Program-made: the position numbers and the translations under genes | The notes under the pieces: generated by a model | What the model was told of the DNA's origin: nothing | The model's database searches: none | Seen by the model: the letters and a program-made list of their open reading frames with translations, nothing else | NCBI GenBank assembly: GCA_029978705.1 | Contig: JAPOIY010000015.1 | Coordinates: 1 to 60,948, forward strand | DNA: 60,948 nt | From: Actinomycetota bacterium | GTDB lineage: Bacteria > Actinomycetota > Actinomycetes > S36-B12 > GCA-2699445 | Direction: 5' to 3' | In this document: positions 17,340 to 25,518 of the stretch, piece by piece | How the letters are laid out: each line of letters starts with the position of its first letter | How positions within the stretch are numbered: the stretch's first letter is position 1

Positions 17340-17875
17340 CCGCCGCGCGGGACCAGCTGCTGGTCGACATCCGGGACAAGGCCGTCGTCATGGGGAAGGT
17401 CGTCCTGTCCAGCGGCCGGGAGGCGGACTACTACGTCGACCTGCGCCGGGTCACCCTGGACGGGGCGTCGGCCCCTCTTGTGGGCGAGGTCATGCTCGAT
17501 CTGACCTCCGACTGGGACTACGACGCGGTCGGCGGCCTGACGCTGGGAGCGGACCCCGTCGCGACCGCGATGATGCACGCCGCGGCGGGCCGCGGCCGTC
17601 ACCTGGACTCGTTCGTCGTGCGCAAGGAGTCCAAGCACCACGGACTGCAGCGCCGGGTCGAGGGCCCGGATGTCGCCGGCCGACGGGTCCTCGCGGTCGA
17701 GGACACCTCCACGACGGGCGGTTCGGTCATGACGGCGGTCGAGGCGCTGCGTGAGGCCGGTGCCGATGTCGTGGGGGTCGCCGTGATCGTCGAGCGGGGA
17801 GCGGCGCCGCGTGTCGAGTCCGAGGGGCTCGAATACCGGGCGGCCTACCACTTGGACGACCTGGGGCTGGCCTGA
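17336..17875 (+). CDS. pyrE: Orotate phosphoribosyltransferase
   Basis: A 179-residue enzyme converting orotate and PRPP to OMP in pyrimidine synthesis. The PRPP-binding signature VLAVEDTSTTGGS (118-130) has the acidic pair and TTGGS loop of type I PRTases. VVRKESKHHG (94-103) matches the flexible catalytic loop with its lysines and histidine, and FYxD-like YYVDLRR (32-38) fits the OPRTase N-terminus. The GTG start overlaps the TGA of the acyl-CoA dehydrogenase. No other pyr gene is nearby, a common arrangement for actinobacterial pyrE. It converges on a lipoprotein gene with 3 bp between stops. Confidence 0.9.
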   Translation: MTAARDQLLVDIRDKAVVMGKVVLSSGREADYYVDLRRVTLDGASAPLVGEVMLDLTSDWDYDAVGGLTLGADPVATAMMHAAAGRGRHLDSFVVRKESKHHGLQRRVEGPDVAGRRVLAVEDTSTTGGSVMTAVEALREAGADVVGVAVIVERGAAPRVESEGLEYRAAYHLDDLGLA

Positions 17876-17878
17876 CCG

Positions 17879-18322
17879 TCAACCGGCGGAGTTGATCGCA
17901 GTCACGTTGACCCCGACCTGGTCGTTCTCGGCGAGGACGGTCAGTTGCAGGCGCATCGTGCCGCGGTTCCATGTGCTGATGCCCCCTTCACCCTCGGTGC
18001 CACCGAGGGTGTCTTCCTCGGTGAATCCCGCCACCCGCAGTTCCTCGGTGAGTTCCGCGTAGAGGTCTCCGGCGCTGCCGCTGCCCTGCCAGGTGGCCGA
18101 CCAGGTGGGCCCCTGCGGTGAGTCGAGCCGCGTCGCACTGACCAGCGTCAGACCCACGGGCCGGGGCAGATCGTCGGGCCAGTCCGCTGGCAGGGACGTC
18201 GGGGCCGCGGTGACGGCGGTCTGGTCGTCTTCCATCACGGGGAGGGTGGTCGGCGGCGGGGAGCCGCAGCCGGCAAGGACAGCGCAGGCCGCCGCTACGA
18301 GCAGAACCTCAGCCTTGCGCAC
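17879..18322 (-). CDS. Small predicted lipoprotein of unknown function
   Basis: A 147-residue exported protein starting at GTG, with a short hydrophobic signal and the lipobox LAGC (Cys19), so the mature protein should be anchored in the outer face of the membrane. After a Pro/Thr-rich spacer comes a ~90-residue domain with WPDDLPRPVGLTL, GDLYAELTEELRVAGF and a C-terminal TMRLQLTVLAEN strand. The alternation suggests a small alpha/beta fold. The family is not recognised. It is co-directional with the dedA-like gene upstream (40 bp gap). Confidence 0.75.
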   Translation of the reverse strand: MRKAEVLLVAAACAVLAGCGSPPPTTLPVMEDDQTAVTAAPTSLPADWPDDLPRPVGLTLVSATRLDSPQGPTWSATWQGSGSAGDLYAELTEELRVAGFTEEDTLGGTEGEGGISTWNRGTMRLQLTVLAENDQVGVNVTAINSAG

Positions 18323-18362
18323 AGAGCGAAGCCTGCCCCACCGGCGTCGGCATGTCAGTCGG

Positions 18363-19043
18363 TCAGGCCTGTTCGGGGACTTCGCCGGGGGCCGAGGCTG
18401 CCTTCGCCCGTCGGCTGCGGATCACCTCGATGATGATCGGGACGACCGACAGCACCACGACAGCGAGGATCATCGCTTCCAGGTTGTTCTTGATGAACGG
18501 GATGGTGCCGAGGTAGTAGCCCGCGAAGGTGATGCCGGCCGCCCAGAGGGCGCCCCCGATGGCGCTGTAGAGCACGAACTTGCGGTAGTCCATGCGTGCG
18601 ACCCCAGCGATTGCGGTGATGAAGGTTCGCACGATGGGCACGAAACGGGCCAGGATGATGGCACTCGCGCCGTACTTCTCGAAGAACTCGTGCGACTTCT
18701 CCACGTACTCCTTCTTGAAGAAGCGCGAGTCGGGTTTGTTGAACAGAGTCGGTCCGGCTTTCGCGCCGATCCAGTATCCGGTCATGTTGCCCAGGATCGC
18801 CGCGGCGGTCAGGATGAGGGCGGCGAGCCCGATCGGCAGGGGGATCGACCCCTGGGCGACCAGCAGGCCGACCACGAACAGCAGGCTGTCGCCGGGCAGG
18901 AAGAAGCCGATGAGCAGCCCGCACTCGGCGAAGATGATGATCACGGCGGCCCAGAAGGCGTACGGCCCCAGTGACGTGAGCAGGGTCTGGGGATCGAGCC
19001 AGTCCGGCAGGAGGGCGGGCGCGGCGCTGATCAGAGGGGACAC
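18363..19043 (-). CDS. DedA family membrane protein
   Basis: A 226-residue integral membrane protein of the DedA/VTT (SNARE-associated) family. Family marks are the acidic residue and turn in FAECGLLIGFFLPGDSLLF (38-56), a re-entrant loop region, and the basic/aromatic ARFVPIVRTF block in the second half, with KNNLEAMILAVVVLSVVPII as last helix. DedA proteins are linked to proton-motive-force homeostasis, lipid-carrier (undecaprenyl-phosphate or phosphatidylethanolamine) flipping and antimicrobial-peptide tolerance; the precise function here is unknown. The GTG at 19043 is chosen over an upstream ATG because it sits 6 bases after TACCCT and gives a normal family length. Confidence 0.88.
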   Translation of the reverse strand: MSPLISAAPALLPDWLDPQTLLTSLGPYAFWAAVIIIFAECGLLIGFFLPGDSLLFVVGLLVAQGSIPLPIGLAALILTAAAILGNMTGYWIGAKAGPTLFNKPDSRFFKKEYVEKSHEFFEKYGASAIILARFVPIVRTFITAIAGVARMDYRKFVLYSAIGGALWAAGITFAGYYLGTIPFIKNNLEAMILAVVVLSVVPIIIEVIRSRRAKAASAPGEVPEQA

Positions 19044-19049
19044 CCAGGA

Positions 19050-19055
19050 AGGGTA
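19050..19055 (-). promoter_or_regulatory. -10 hexamer TACCCT of a leaderless promoter
   Basis: On the minus strand TACCCT ends 6 bases before the GTG at 19043, fixing the start of the DedA gene. Confidence 0.55.
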
Positions 19056-19194
19056 ACCCCGCAGGCAGACGCCGAAACGTGTCCCGCGACACGGATGAGT
19101 CAACATGCCCCCGAGTCGGCAGCGGACCGCAATACTGACGGCGGGCCACCCGACTGCTCGTTGGAGCAGGTGCGAGGGGCGACGAGGAGGTCAC

Positions 19195-20367
19195 GTGTCC
19201 GAGGCGACGACGACGGCCGACGCGAGCGACGGCCCGGCGCAGTCCGGGGAACTGGTCAAGTTCTCCGGCCGCAACATCTGGCGCATCGGCCTGGTGGTCA
19301 TGGCGCTGGTGTTCCTCTTCCTGTTCCTCCGATTCGTGATCGACGACGGCGGCGGTGTCATCTTCACGGTCCTCATGAGCTGGTTCGCCTCCATCGCGAT
19401 GGCTCCCGCTGTCGACTGGCTGGTCCGTCGTTTCTCCATGCGGCGCGGCCTCGCGACGATGCTGGTGATGTTGGCGTTCGTCATCGCCGCCGTCATCTTC
19501 TTCGTGGCCTTCGGCGCGCTACTGGTCGATCAGATCTCCCAGATCGTGACGTCCATCCCCGACCTCCTGCAGGGCCTGATCGACTGGATCAACCAGAGGT
19601 TCAACCAGAACCTCGACCTCAACGCCATCCTGCAGACCCTCAACCTGGATGCCCAGAAGGCACAGGCGCTGGCGAGCCAGGTGGGTGCGCAGGCCCTCAG
19701 CATCCTCAGTTCCGTCCTCGGATCGTTCTTCGGGCTCTTCACGATCGGCCTGTTCACGTTCTACCTCTCGGCGGACGGCCCGCGGCTGCGCCGCTGGCTG
19801 GCGAGCCTCTTCCCGGCGCGGGGGCAGCGCTTCTTCTTCGACGTCTGGGACATCACCGCTCAGAAGACGGGTGGCTACATCGGCGCACGCGTGATCCTCG
19901 CGCTCATCAACTCCACCACGACCGGCATCGTCTTCCTGATCATCGGCATGCCGTACTGGCTGGCGCTGGCGATCTGGACAGGTGTCGTCGCACAGTTCGT
20001 GCCCACGATCGGCACCTACATCGCCATCATCCTGCCTGTGATCGTCGGCCTCCTCAGCCCGACCCCGTGGGTCGGCATCGTGGCGCTCGTCTGGGCCCTG
20101 CTCTACCAGCAGGTGGAGAACCTGACCATCGAGCCCCGGATCAGCGCGCGGGCCGTGGACGTCCACCCCGCCGTCGCCTTCGGTTCGGTGCTGCTGGGTG
20201 CTGCGCTGTTCGGGGTCGCCGGGGCGTTCCTCGCCATCCCCGTGGTCGCGATGCTCCTCGCGCTGCTCGGCATCTACGCCAAGCGCCACGAGATCATGGC
20301 CGAGGCCGACGACAGCACCGACGACACCGGCGGCGGCTCCCTCGACTCGGCGCCCGCCTCGGCGTGA
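19195..20367 (+). CDS. AI-2E family transporter (PerM-type permease)
   Basis: A 390-residue polytopic membrane protein of the AI-2E transporter family (formerly UPF0118). It has two N-terminal helices, a helical hairpin, a soluble amphipathic stretch (residues ~105-160, DLLQGLIDWINQRFNQNL), and five or more C-terminal helices with the family segments GVVAQFVPTIGTYIA and EPRISARAVDVHPAV. AGGAGG at 19185-19190 supports the GTG at 19195. Members include the quorum-signal exporter TqsA and Na+/H+ antiporters, so the transported substrate is uncertain. The stop overlaps the start of the RNA methyltransferase by GTGA, indicating coupling. The acidic Asp-rich tail (ADDSTDD) is probably cytoplasmic. 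Confidence 0.87.
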   Translation: MSEATTTADASDGPAQSGELVKFSGRNIWRIGLVVMALVFLFLFLRFVIDDGGGVIFTVLMSWFASIAMAPAVDWLVRRFSMRRGLATMLVMLAFVIAAVIFFVAFGALLVDQISQIVTSIPDLLQGLIDWINQRFNQNLDLNAILQTLNLDAQKAQALASQVGAQALSILSSVLGSFFGLFTIGLFTFYLSADGPRLRRWLASLFPARGQRFFFDVWDITAQKTGGYIGARVILALINSTTTGIVFLIIGMPYWLALAIWTGVVAQFVPTIGTYIAIILPVIVGLLSPTPWVGIVALVWALLYQQVENLTIEPRISARAVDVHPAVAFGSVLLGAALFGVAGAFLAIPVVAMLLALLGIYAKRHEIMAEADDSTDDTGGGSLDSAPASA

Positions 20368-20990
20368 CGGGCGGTCTTCCGGATCCCGCCGAGCCAGGGG
20401 TGGGAGTCGGCCCCCATCCCCCACCCTGGCCGGACGACCCCCGGCTCGACCCGGAACTGTTGGCCGCGGGGGACCGGCGCAACGTCCAGGACCGGTACCG
20501 CTACTGGCGGGTCGAGGCGATCGTCGCGGACCTCGACACGCACCGGTTCGACTACCACGTCGCCATCGAGAACCTGAAACACGACCTGAACATCGGATCC
20601 ATCGTGCGAACGGCCAACGCCTTTCTAGCCGCCGAGGTGCACGTCGTCGGCCGGCGCCGGTGGAACCGCCGAGGCGCCATGGTGACCGACCGTTACCAGC
20701 ACATCCGGCATCATCCCGACCCCGAGGCGCTCCAGGAGTTCGCCGCATCTGAGGGCCTGCCCATCCTGGGCCTGGACAATGTTCCCGGGGCCCAGCCTCT
20801 CGAGTCGGTGTCGTTGCCCCGCCGCTGCCTGCTGCTGTTCGGCCAGGAGGGCCCCGGCCTGTCGTCAGAGAGCCTGAGGGTGTGCGACGGCGTGCTGTCC
20901 ATCGCCCAGTTCGGGTCCACCCGGTCCATCAACGTCGGCGCCGCCGCGGCGATCGCGATGCACACCTGGATCCGACAACATGCCACCTGA
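20364..20990 (+). CDS. SpoU/TrmH-family RNA 2'-O-ribose methyltransferase
   Basis: A 208-residue SPOUT-class methyltransferase that would use S-adenosylmethionine to methylate a ribose in tRNA or rRNA. The three SpoU motifs are present: NIGSIVRTANAFL (76-88, with the catalytic Arg), LLFGQEGPGL and SINVGAAAAIAMHTW at the C-terminus, forming the trefoil-knot cofactor site. The first ~60 residues are a Pro-rich extension plus RYRYWRVEAIVADLD, without the L30e-like substrate domain of RlmB, so it resembles the shorter TrmH/TrmL-like proteins. The GTG start overlaps the transporter's stop. The target nucleotide cannot be deduced. Confidence 0.85.
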   Translation: MTGGLPDPAEPGVGVGPHPPPWPDDPRLDPELLAAGDRRNVQDRYRYWRVEAIVADLDTHRFDYHVAIENLKHDLNIGSIVRTANAFLAAEVHVVGRRRWNRRGAMVTDRYQHIRHHPDPEALQEFAASEGLPILGLDNVPGAQPLESVSLPRRCLLLFGQEGPGLSSESLRVCDGVLSIAQFGSTRSINVGAAAAIAMHTWIRQHAT

Positions 20991-21028
20991 GACCGCCATC
21001 GGATCCGCAAGTCAGCCAAGGTGGAGCC

Positions 21029-22378
21029 ATGCAGGTGGTGGTCATCGGCGGGGACGCGGTCGGCATGACGGCGGCCAGCCAACTCAAGCGGACGATGCGG
21101 GATGCGGTGCAGGTCACCGTGCTGCAGGAGCAGGAGTGGACGTCGTACTCGGCCTGCGGTATTCCCTACTGGATCGCCGGTGAGGTGTCCGGCCCGGAGG
21201 CGCTGGTCGCGCGTTCGCCCGCCGCGCACCGGGTCAACGGTATCGACGTGCGCACCGGTCACCGGGCGACCCGGATCGACCCGGAGGCCCGTGTCGTCAC
21301 GGCCGTGGGCTCCGGGGCGGAGCAGGAATTCGCCTACGACCATCTGGTGATCGGGACGGGTGCGACTCCGCGCCGCCCGCCGATACCGGGTCTGGACCTC
21401 CCCGGTGTGTACCGCGTCCAGACGCTGGACGAGGCGAAGGCGGCCATCGCGGGGCTGGCCCAGGACCCCCGGCGCGCAGTGGTCCTCGGGGCCGGCTACA
21501 TCGGCGTGGAGATGGCCGAGGCGGGGATCAGCCGCGGTCTGGACACCACGGTGGTGGACGTCGCAGCTGAGCCGATGGCCAGCCTGGATCCGGACATGGG
21601 GTGTCTGGTGCGGGAGGGGATGATCGCGCGCGGTGCCCACCTGCGCATGGGGCAGGTGGTGCGCGAGGTGGTGGCGGGTCCCGACGGTCGCGTCCGCGCG
21701 GTCGTCACCGACGAGGGTGAGATCCCGGCCGACATCGTCTTCCTGGGGCTGGGGGTCAAGCCCCGCACCGAACTGGCCCGAGCGGCCGGCCTGCCGCTGG
21801 GAGAGGCCGGGGGGATCCGCACCGACGACCGGCAGCGGGTCCTCGGCTATGCCGATGTCTGGGCCGGGGGCGACTGTGTGGAGGTGACCGACCGCCTCAC
21901 CGGCCGGTTCCGCTATCTGCCGCTGGGCACCCATGCGAACAAGCACGGCCGTGTCATCGGCAGCAACATCGCCGGCGGCGACATGGCCTTCCCCGGGGTC
22001 GTCGGAACGGCGGTCACGAGGTTCCAGGATCTCGAGATCGCCCGGACGGGTCTGACGGAAGCCGAGGGCGCCGGACTCGACCTGGACCTGGTGTCGGTGG
22101 TCGTGCACTCCACGACTGCGGCGGGATACATGCCGGAGGCGGCCCCGATCGCCGTCAAGATGATCGCCGAACGGGACGGTGGCCGCGTCCTGGGCGCGCA
22201 GATCGTCGGGGGTAGGGGGGCGGGACTGCGCATCGACACGGCGGCCGTCGCCCTCTGGTCGGGGCTGACGGCGGCCGACGTCGCCCAGCTCGATCTCGCG
22301 TACGCTCCTCCGCTGTCCCCGGTGTGGGACCCGGTGCAGCAGGCGGCCCGGGTGCTGTCGTCCCGTGTGGCGTCCTGA
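21029..22378 (+). CDS. CoA-disulfide-reductase-like FAD/NAD(P)-dependent oxidoreductase
   Basis: A 449-residue pyridine-nucleotide-disulfide-oxidoreductase-fold protein. It has an N-terminal FAD-binding segment (VVIGGDAVGMTAA, 4-16), a single redox cysteine C43 in SYSACGIPYW as in CoA disulfide reductase, NADH oxidase and related enzymes, a central NAD(P) site VVLGAGYIGVEMAE, and the FAD-contact block YADVWAGGDCVEV. The C-terminal dimerisation domain ends VWDPVQQAARVL, as in CoADR. The first Gly motif reads GGDAVG rather than GxGxxG. No rhodanese domain is fused. ATG with AAGGTGGAG just upstream. Candidate activities are CoA-disulfide, polysulfide or NADH-dependent oxygen reduction. Confidence 0.85.
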   Translation: MQVVVIGGDAVGMTAASQLKRTMRDAVQVTVLQEQEWTSYSACGIPYWIAGEVSGPEALVARSPAAHRVNGIDVRTGHRATRIDPEARVVTAVGSGAEQEFAYDHLVIGTGATPRRPPIPGLDLPGVYRVQTLDEAKAAIAGLAQDPRRAVVLGAGYIGVEMAEAGISRGLDTTVVDVAAEPMASLDPDMGCLVREGMIARGAHLRMGQVVREVVAGPDGRVRAVVTDEGEIPADIVFLGLGVKPRTELARAAGLPLGEAGGIRTDDRQRVLGYADVWAGGDCVEVTDRLTGRFRYLPLGTHANKHGRVIGSNIAGGDMAFPGVVGTAVTRFQDLEIARTGLTEAEGAGLDLDLVSVVVHSTTAAGYMPEAAPIAVKMIAERDGGRVLGAQIVGGRGAGLRIDTAAVALWSGLTAADVAQLDLAYAPPLSPVWDPVQQAARVLSSRVAS

Positions 22379-22402
22379 CCGTCGCTGTCGGGTAGGTGCG
22401 CC

Positions 22403-24157
22403 CTAGTGGATGGTCTGGATGAAGTCCAGGTAGATCTGTCGCGCCTGGTCCGACACCCGCTGCCACCGAGGGGGCAGGGCGCCGGCCATTCTGCGTTCGC
22501 GGGTCAACTGCCGTAAGAGCCGGCGCGCGGCGCCCGACTCGCACTGGAAGTTCTCCAGTTCCTGGCGCCCCGCTGGGGTGGCGTAGTCGTAGGACTCCAA
22601 CTCCCGACCGGCGGTGAGGGGCTGGCCGCTCACGGTCCAGTGGGAGTACGACGCGACCTTCAACTCCTCAGTGCGCACGCCCAGTACGTGCCGCGGGACG
22701 TTCTGCCGGTTGAGGCTCTGGCCGTGCATCTCGTCAGTGGCCATCCACACATAGCGCCGGGTGCGGCCGTTACGGCTCTTGAGGACGGGGAGCATGTCGA
22801 GGTGGTGGCCGTAGGCGACCCGATTGTCCCCCCGCAGCCAGTCCTGGCTGCCGCCGTGACCGATGCTCACCAGCAGCGGCAGGAGGTCGACACTGCTCGT
22901 CAGGCCCCCGCGAACCGCGTCCAGGTCGCCGGTGTACTCCTCGCGGGGGTCGACCACGATGAGGGGCACGCGCATGCACTCCTCGTACATGCTGCCTTCT
23001 TTGCCCGACAGCATGCCGTGTGCGCCCGCGTACTCCCCATGGTCCGACGTGAGGATGATGATGGTGTCATCGCGCAAATCGGGGGGGATCGCCCGCACCA
23101 CGCGGCCGATCTCGCGATCGACCATCTCCATCACTTGCGTGTAGCAGTCCCGGCTCTTGCGCCAATAGTGGAAGGGCGCGACGGCGACCGTCATCCCGTC
23201 CAGACCGGGGACCTCGCGGAAGCCGTACTGGTCGGTCCTCTGCTCGGCGGCGTCGCCGTAGAGCAGCGCACTCAACTCGCGGTTGAACGTCTGGCAGCCG
23301 GGCTTGTTCTCGGCCAGGGCGGCAGCCGACTCCCAGTTGGGGGGCAGGTCGGCGTAGCCGTAGTCGGGAGGGTCCCCTTCCCCCTCGTACGGCTCGAAGT
23401 TGATCACAGGTTTGGCGCCGGCGCGCTCGTACAGCTGTTGGAACAGGGCGGCCTCGGTACCGCCCCAGAAGAACTGCTTGTCGTGGGGGTTGACGAGGCT
23501 GACGGTGAGACAGAACGGGTCGGCGCCGCGTTTCTGGCGCTGCAGCCACGCCACCGCCTGACCCGCCATCACCGGGTCCTCCTCCATCCCCTGCCCGGGC
23601 AGGCCGGTGATGTCGGGGATCGTGTATCCCGTGAAGCCGTAGTCCTCCAGGTAGGTGGAGGTCCCCGGGTCACCCTCGGCCGCCGGGGAGCCGCTGAGGT
23701 GCCACTTGCCGACGTAGGGGGTGCGGTACCCGGCCTGACGCATGAGTTTGCCGTACGTCGGGAACCCCGTGCGCAGCGCCGGCGCGAGACTGGCTCCGGG
23801 GGTGGGGTCGCCCGGGGGCGTGATCAGGTTCCACTGCTGGTGGGGGTAGAGGCCCGTGACCAGCGCCGCGCGGGCCGGCCCGCAGGAGGTCGCCGCGCTG
23901 TAGTGATGGGAGAACGTGACGCCGCGATCCCACAGTCGGGCCACGTTCGGCATGTAGCGGCCGAGGAACTGTCGCGGCGTGGTGATCCCCCGAGGCAGGT
24001 CGCGCGGGAACCGCAGTTCGTCGACCATGAGGAAGACGATGTTCGGGCGGCGCAGGCGGCGCCGGGAGGCGGCGGCGGTGGCCGGGTTGTAGCCGAGGGC
24101 AGCGATGCCGGCGGCGACCCCGCCCAGTTTGACGAAGTCCCGTCGCGTGACTCCCAT
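22403..24157 (-). CDS. Tat-exported sulfatase (formylglycine-dependent), 584 aa
   Basis: Second sulfatase in the window. The N-terminus carries a Tat signal (TRRDFVKLGG, 4-13) with cleavage after the Ala-rich stretch near residue 30, giving an exported soluble enzyme. FLMVDELRFP (42-51) is the first metal-binding segment. C92 in SCGPAR is the residue to be converted to formylglycine (CxPAR form). LTSDHGEYAGAHGMLSGKEG and YEECMRVPLIVVDP are typical sulfatase blocks, and a long insertion (KPVINFEPYEGEGDPPDYGY) distinguishes it from the other two. It resembles arylsulfatase A-type enzymes or choline-sulfatase-like proteins; the substrate is unknown. The start follows TAGCCT by 6 bases. Confidence 0.9.
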   Translation of the reverse strand: MGVTRRDFVKLGGVAAGIAALGYNPATAAASRRRLRRPNIVFLMVDELRFPRDLPRGITTPRQFLGRYMPNVARLWDRGVTFSHHYSAATSCGPARAALVTGLYPHQQWNLITPPGDPTPGASLAPALRTGFPTYGKLMRQAGYRTPYVGKWHLSGSPAAEGDPGTSTYLEDYGFTGYTIPDITGLPGQGMEEDPVMAGQAVAWLQRQKRGADPFCLTVSLVNPHDKQFFWGGTEAALFQQLYERAGAKPVINFEPYEGEGDPPDYGYADLPPNWESAAALAENKPGCQTFNRELSALLYGDAAEQRTDQYGFREVPGLDGMTVAVAPFHYWRKSRDCYTQVMEMVDREIGRVVRAIPPDLRDDTIIILTSDHGEYAGAHGMLSGKEGSMYEECMRVPLIVVDPREEYTGDLDAVRGGLTSSVDLLPLLVSIGHGGSQDWLRGDNRVAYGHHLDMLPVLKSRNGRTRRYVWMATDEMHGQSLNRQNVPRHVLGVRTEELKVASYSHWTVSGQPLTAGRELESYDYATPAGRQELENFQCESGAARRLLRQLTRERRMAGALPPRWQRVSDQARQIYLDFIQTIH

Positions 24158-24163
24158 GCCGGA

Positions 24164-24169
24164 AGGCTA
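24164..24169 (-). promoter_or_regulatory. -10 hexamer TAGCCT of a leaderless promoter
   Basis: On the minus strand TAGCCT ends 6 bases before the sulfatase ATG at 24157. The palindromic repeats at 24223-24306 lie immediately upstream of it. Confidence 0.55.
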
Positions 24170-24222
24170 AGACTTTGCCGGACCCTATGCGAGCGTTCCG
24201 CGGCGGCGGGGTGCCGACCTCC

Positions 24223-24306
24223 CGAAACAGTCGCATGCGACCGTTCGGCACGGAGGCGACCGTTTCAGCAGTCGCTCCTGACGCAAACAGTCGCAAGCGA
24301 CTGTTT
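24223..24306. repeat. Cluster of palindromic GCGACTGTTT-type repeats
   Basis: The perfect palindrome at 24285-24306 has 10-bp arms, AAACAGTCGC and GCGACTGTTT, around AA. An imperfect copy sits at 24223-24247 (arms GAAACAGTCGC and GCGACCGTTC around AT), and two half-sites lie between them (GCGACCGTTTC at 24256-24266 and CAGTCGC at 24269-24275). The cluster fills the 195-bp gap upstream of the sulfatase gene and downstream of the esterase gene. No T-run follows, so a classical terminator is unlikely; an operator array or REP-like element fits better. Confidence 0.65.
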
Positions 24307-24352
24307 CGGGGAATCCGCCGCGCATGACGCCGGCAGTGCGGGTGGCGCAGTG

Positions 24353-25411
24353 TCAGGAGGCGGCGGGGACCGCCGACCGGGTGACGGCGCCCATCTGGCG
24401 GCCGATGTCGAACGTGCGCGCCATCCCCCCGGGCAGCACGCCCATGCTGGCGAAGGCGTGGATCTGGTCGGCGTAGCAGCGATGGCGCACCTCCACGCCC
24501 GCGTCCGCCAGGCGCTCCGCATAGGCGTCGCCCTCGTCGCGCAGTGGGTCGAACCCGGCGGTCCACACCCAGGCGGGGGGCAGCCCGGACAGGTCGTCGG
24601 CCAGGAGCGGCGACACCCCGGGATCACGCCACAGTTCGGGGTCGGGCGCGTACTGGTCGCGGTACCAGAGCATGTCGTCCTTGGTGAGGAAGTAGCCCGC
24701 GGCGAACAGGTCGATGGACGGCTGGGTCATGCGCAGATCCGTCGCCGGGTACAGCAGCCCCTGCGCCACCGGCCCCACCTCCCCCGCGTCCCGCATCCGC
24801 TGGCTGACCACAGCTGCCAGGTTCCCGCCGGCACTGTCGCCCATGACGGAGACGACGCCGGGGATGCCGTCGGCCGTCGCGGTGTCGCGTAGATACCGGA
24901 ACGCGGCGATGCAGTCATCCACCGCAGCGGGGTAGGGACACTCGGGAGCCAGCCGGTAGTCCAGAGCGACCACGTTGCAGCTACTGGCCACCGCGACCGC
25001 GCGGCAGACCGCGTCATGGGTGTCCAGGTCACCGACCACCCAGCCGCCGCCGTGGAAGTACAGGATCGTGGGCTGGCGTTGGCTGCCCGCCCCCCACGGT
25101 CGGTAGCGGCGCGCCCGCAGGTCCCCCGCGGCTCCGGGGATGAGTTCGTCGGTCGCGGTCACCTGGCGCGGGCGGGGCATCACCAGGTCGGCGCTGCGGC
25201 GCGTCTGCCGCCGCCGCCTGGCCACGTCGCGGTCCTCGTCGCCGATCAGGCCGAGCCGTTCCCCGATCACCAACAGGGCCCGGGTGGCGGGCTGCAGGGG
25301 AGCGCCGTCGACCACGTGCCCGCCGCCCGCCAGACGCTGCAGCACCGACGGCGGCAGATTCAGCGCGGCAGAGATGAGCGTGCCGGGGAACGACTGGTCG
25401 TAGGCGGGCAC
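24353..25411 (-). CDS. Alpha/beta-hydrolase, hormone-sensitive-lipase-like esterase
   Basis: A 352-residue serine esterase of the HSL (family IV) group. HGGGW (120-124) forms the oxyanion hole, the nucleophile is S193 in GDSAGG, the acidic residue lies in the FDPLRDEGDAYAERL region, and the histidine in ADQIHAFA. This is the complete HSL layout with an N-terminal cap of ~100 residues. No signal peptide is seen, so it should be cytoplasmic and hydrolyse short-chain or bulky esters. It starts at GTG 25411 after a GAGGGT hexamer with 6-base spacing. It is divergent from the aldolase gene (107 bp) and upstream of the repeat-bearing sulfatase promoter region. Confidence 0.88.
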   Translation of the reverse strand: MPAYDQSFPGTLISAALNLPPSVLQRLAGGGHVVDGAPLQPATRALLVIGERLGLIGDEDRDVARRRRQTRRSADLVMPRPRQVTATDELIPGAAGDLRARRYRPWGAGSQRQPTILYFHGGGWVVGDLDTHDAVCRAVAVASSCNVVALDYRLAPECPYPAAVDDCIAAFRYLRDTATADGIPGVVSVMGDSAGGNLAAVVSQRMRDAGEVGPVAQGLLYPATDLRMTQPSIDLFAAGYFLTKDDMLWYRDQYAPDPELWRDPGVSPLLADDLSGLPPAWVWTAGFDPLRDEGDAYAERLADAGVEVRHRCYADQIHAFASMGVLPGGMARTFDIGRQMGAVTRSAVPAAS

Positions 25412-25417
25412 GCGCTC

Positions 25418-25423
25418 ACCCTC
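25418..25423 (-). promoter_or_regulatory. -10-like hexamer GAGGGT, leaderless spacing (weak)
   Basis: On the minus strand GAGGGT ends 6 bases before the esterase GTG at 25411. Only A2 and T6 of the consensus are kept. Confidence 0.3.
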
Positions 25424-25518
25424 TCACCCGGTCGTCCCCGTCGCGCGTCACCGGCCGACATCCGGGAGCGAGTTCTGCCAGGATGCAGCCGAGCAACGCA
25501 CACCGTAGGAGGACCGTC

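Noticed and set aside
24285-24306. Rho-independent terminator for the esterase gene
   Set aside because: The palindrome has no following T-run on either strand and is one of several related copies, which fits an operator or repeat element better.
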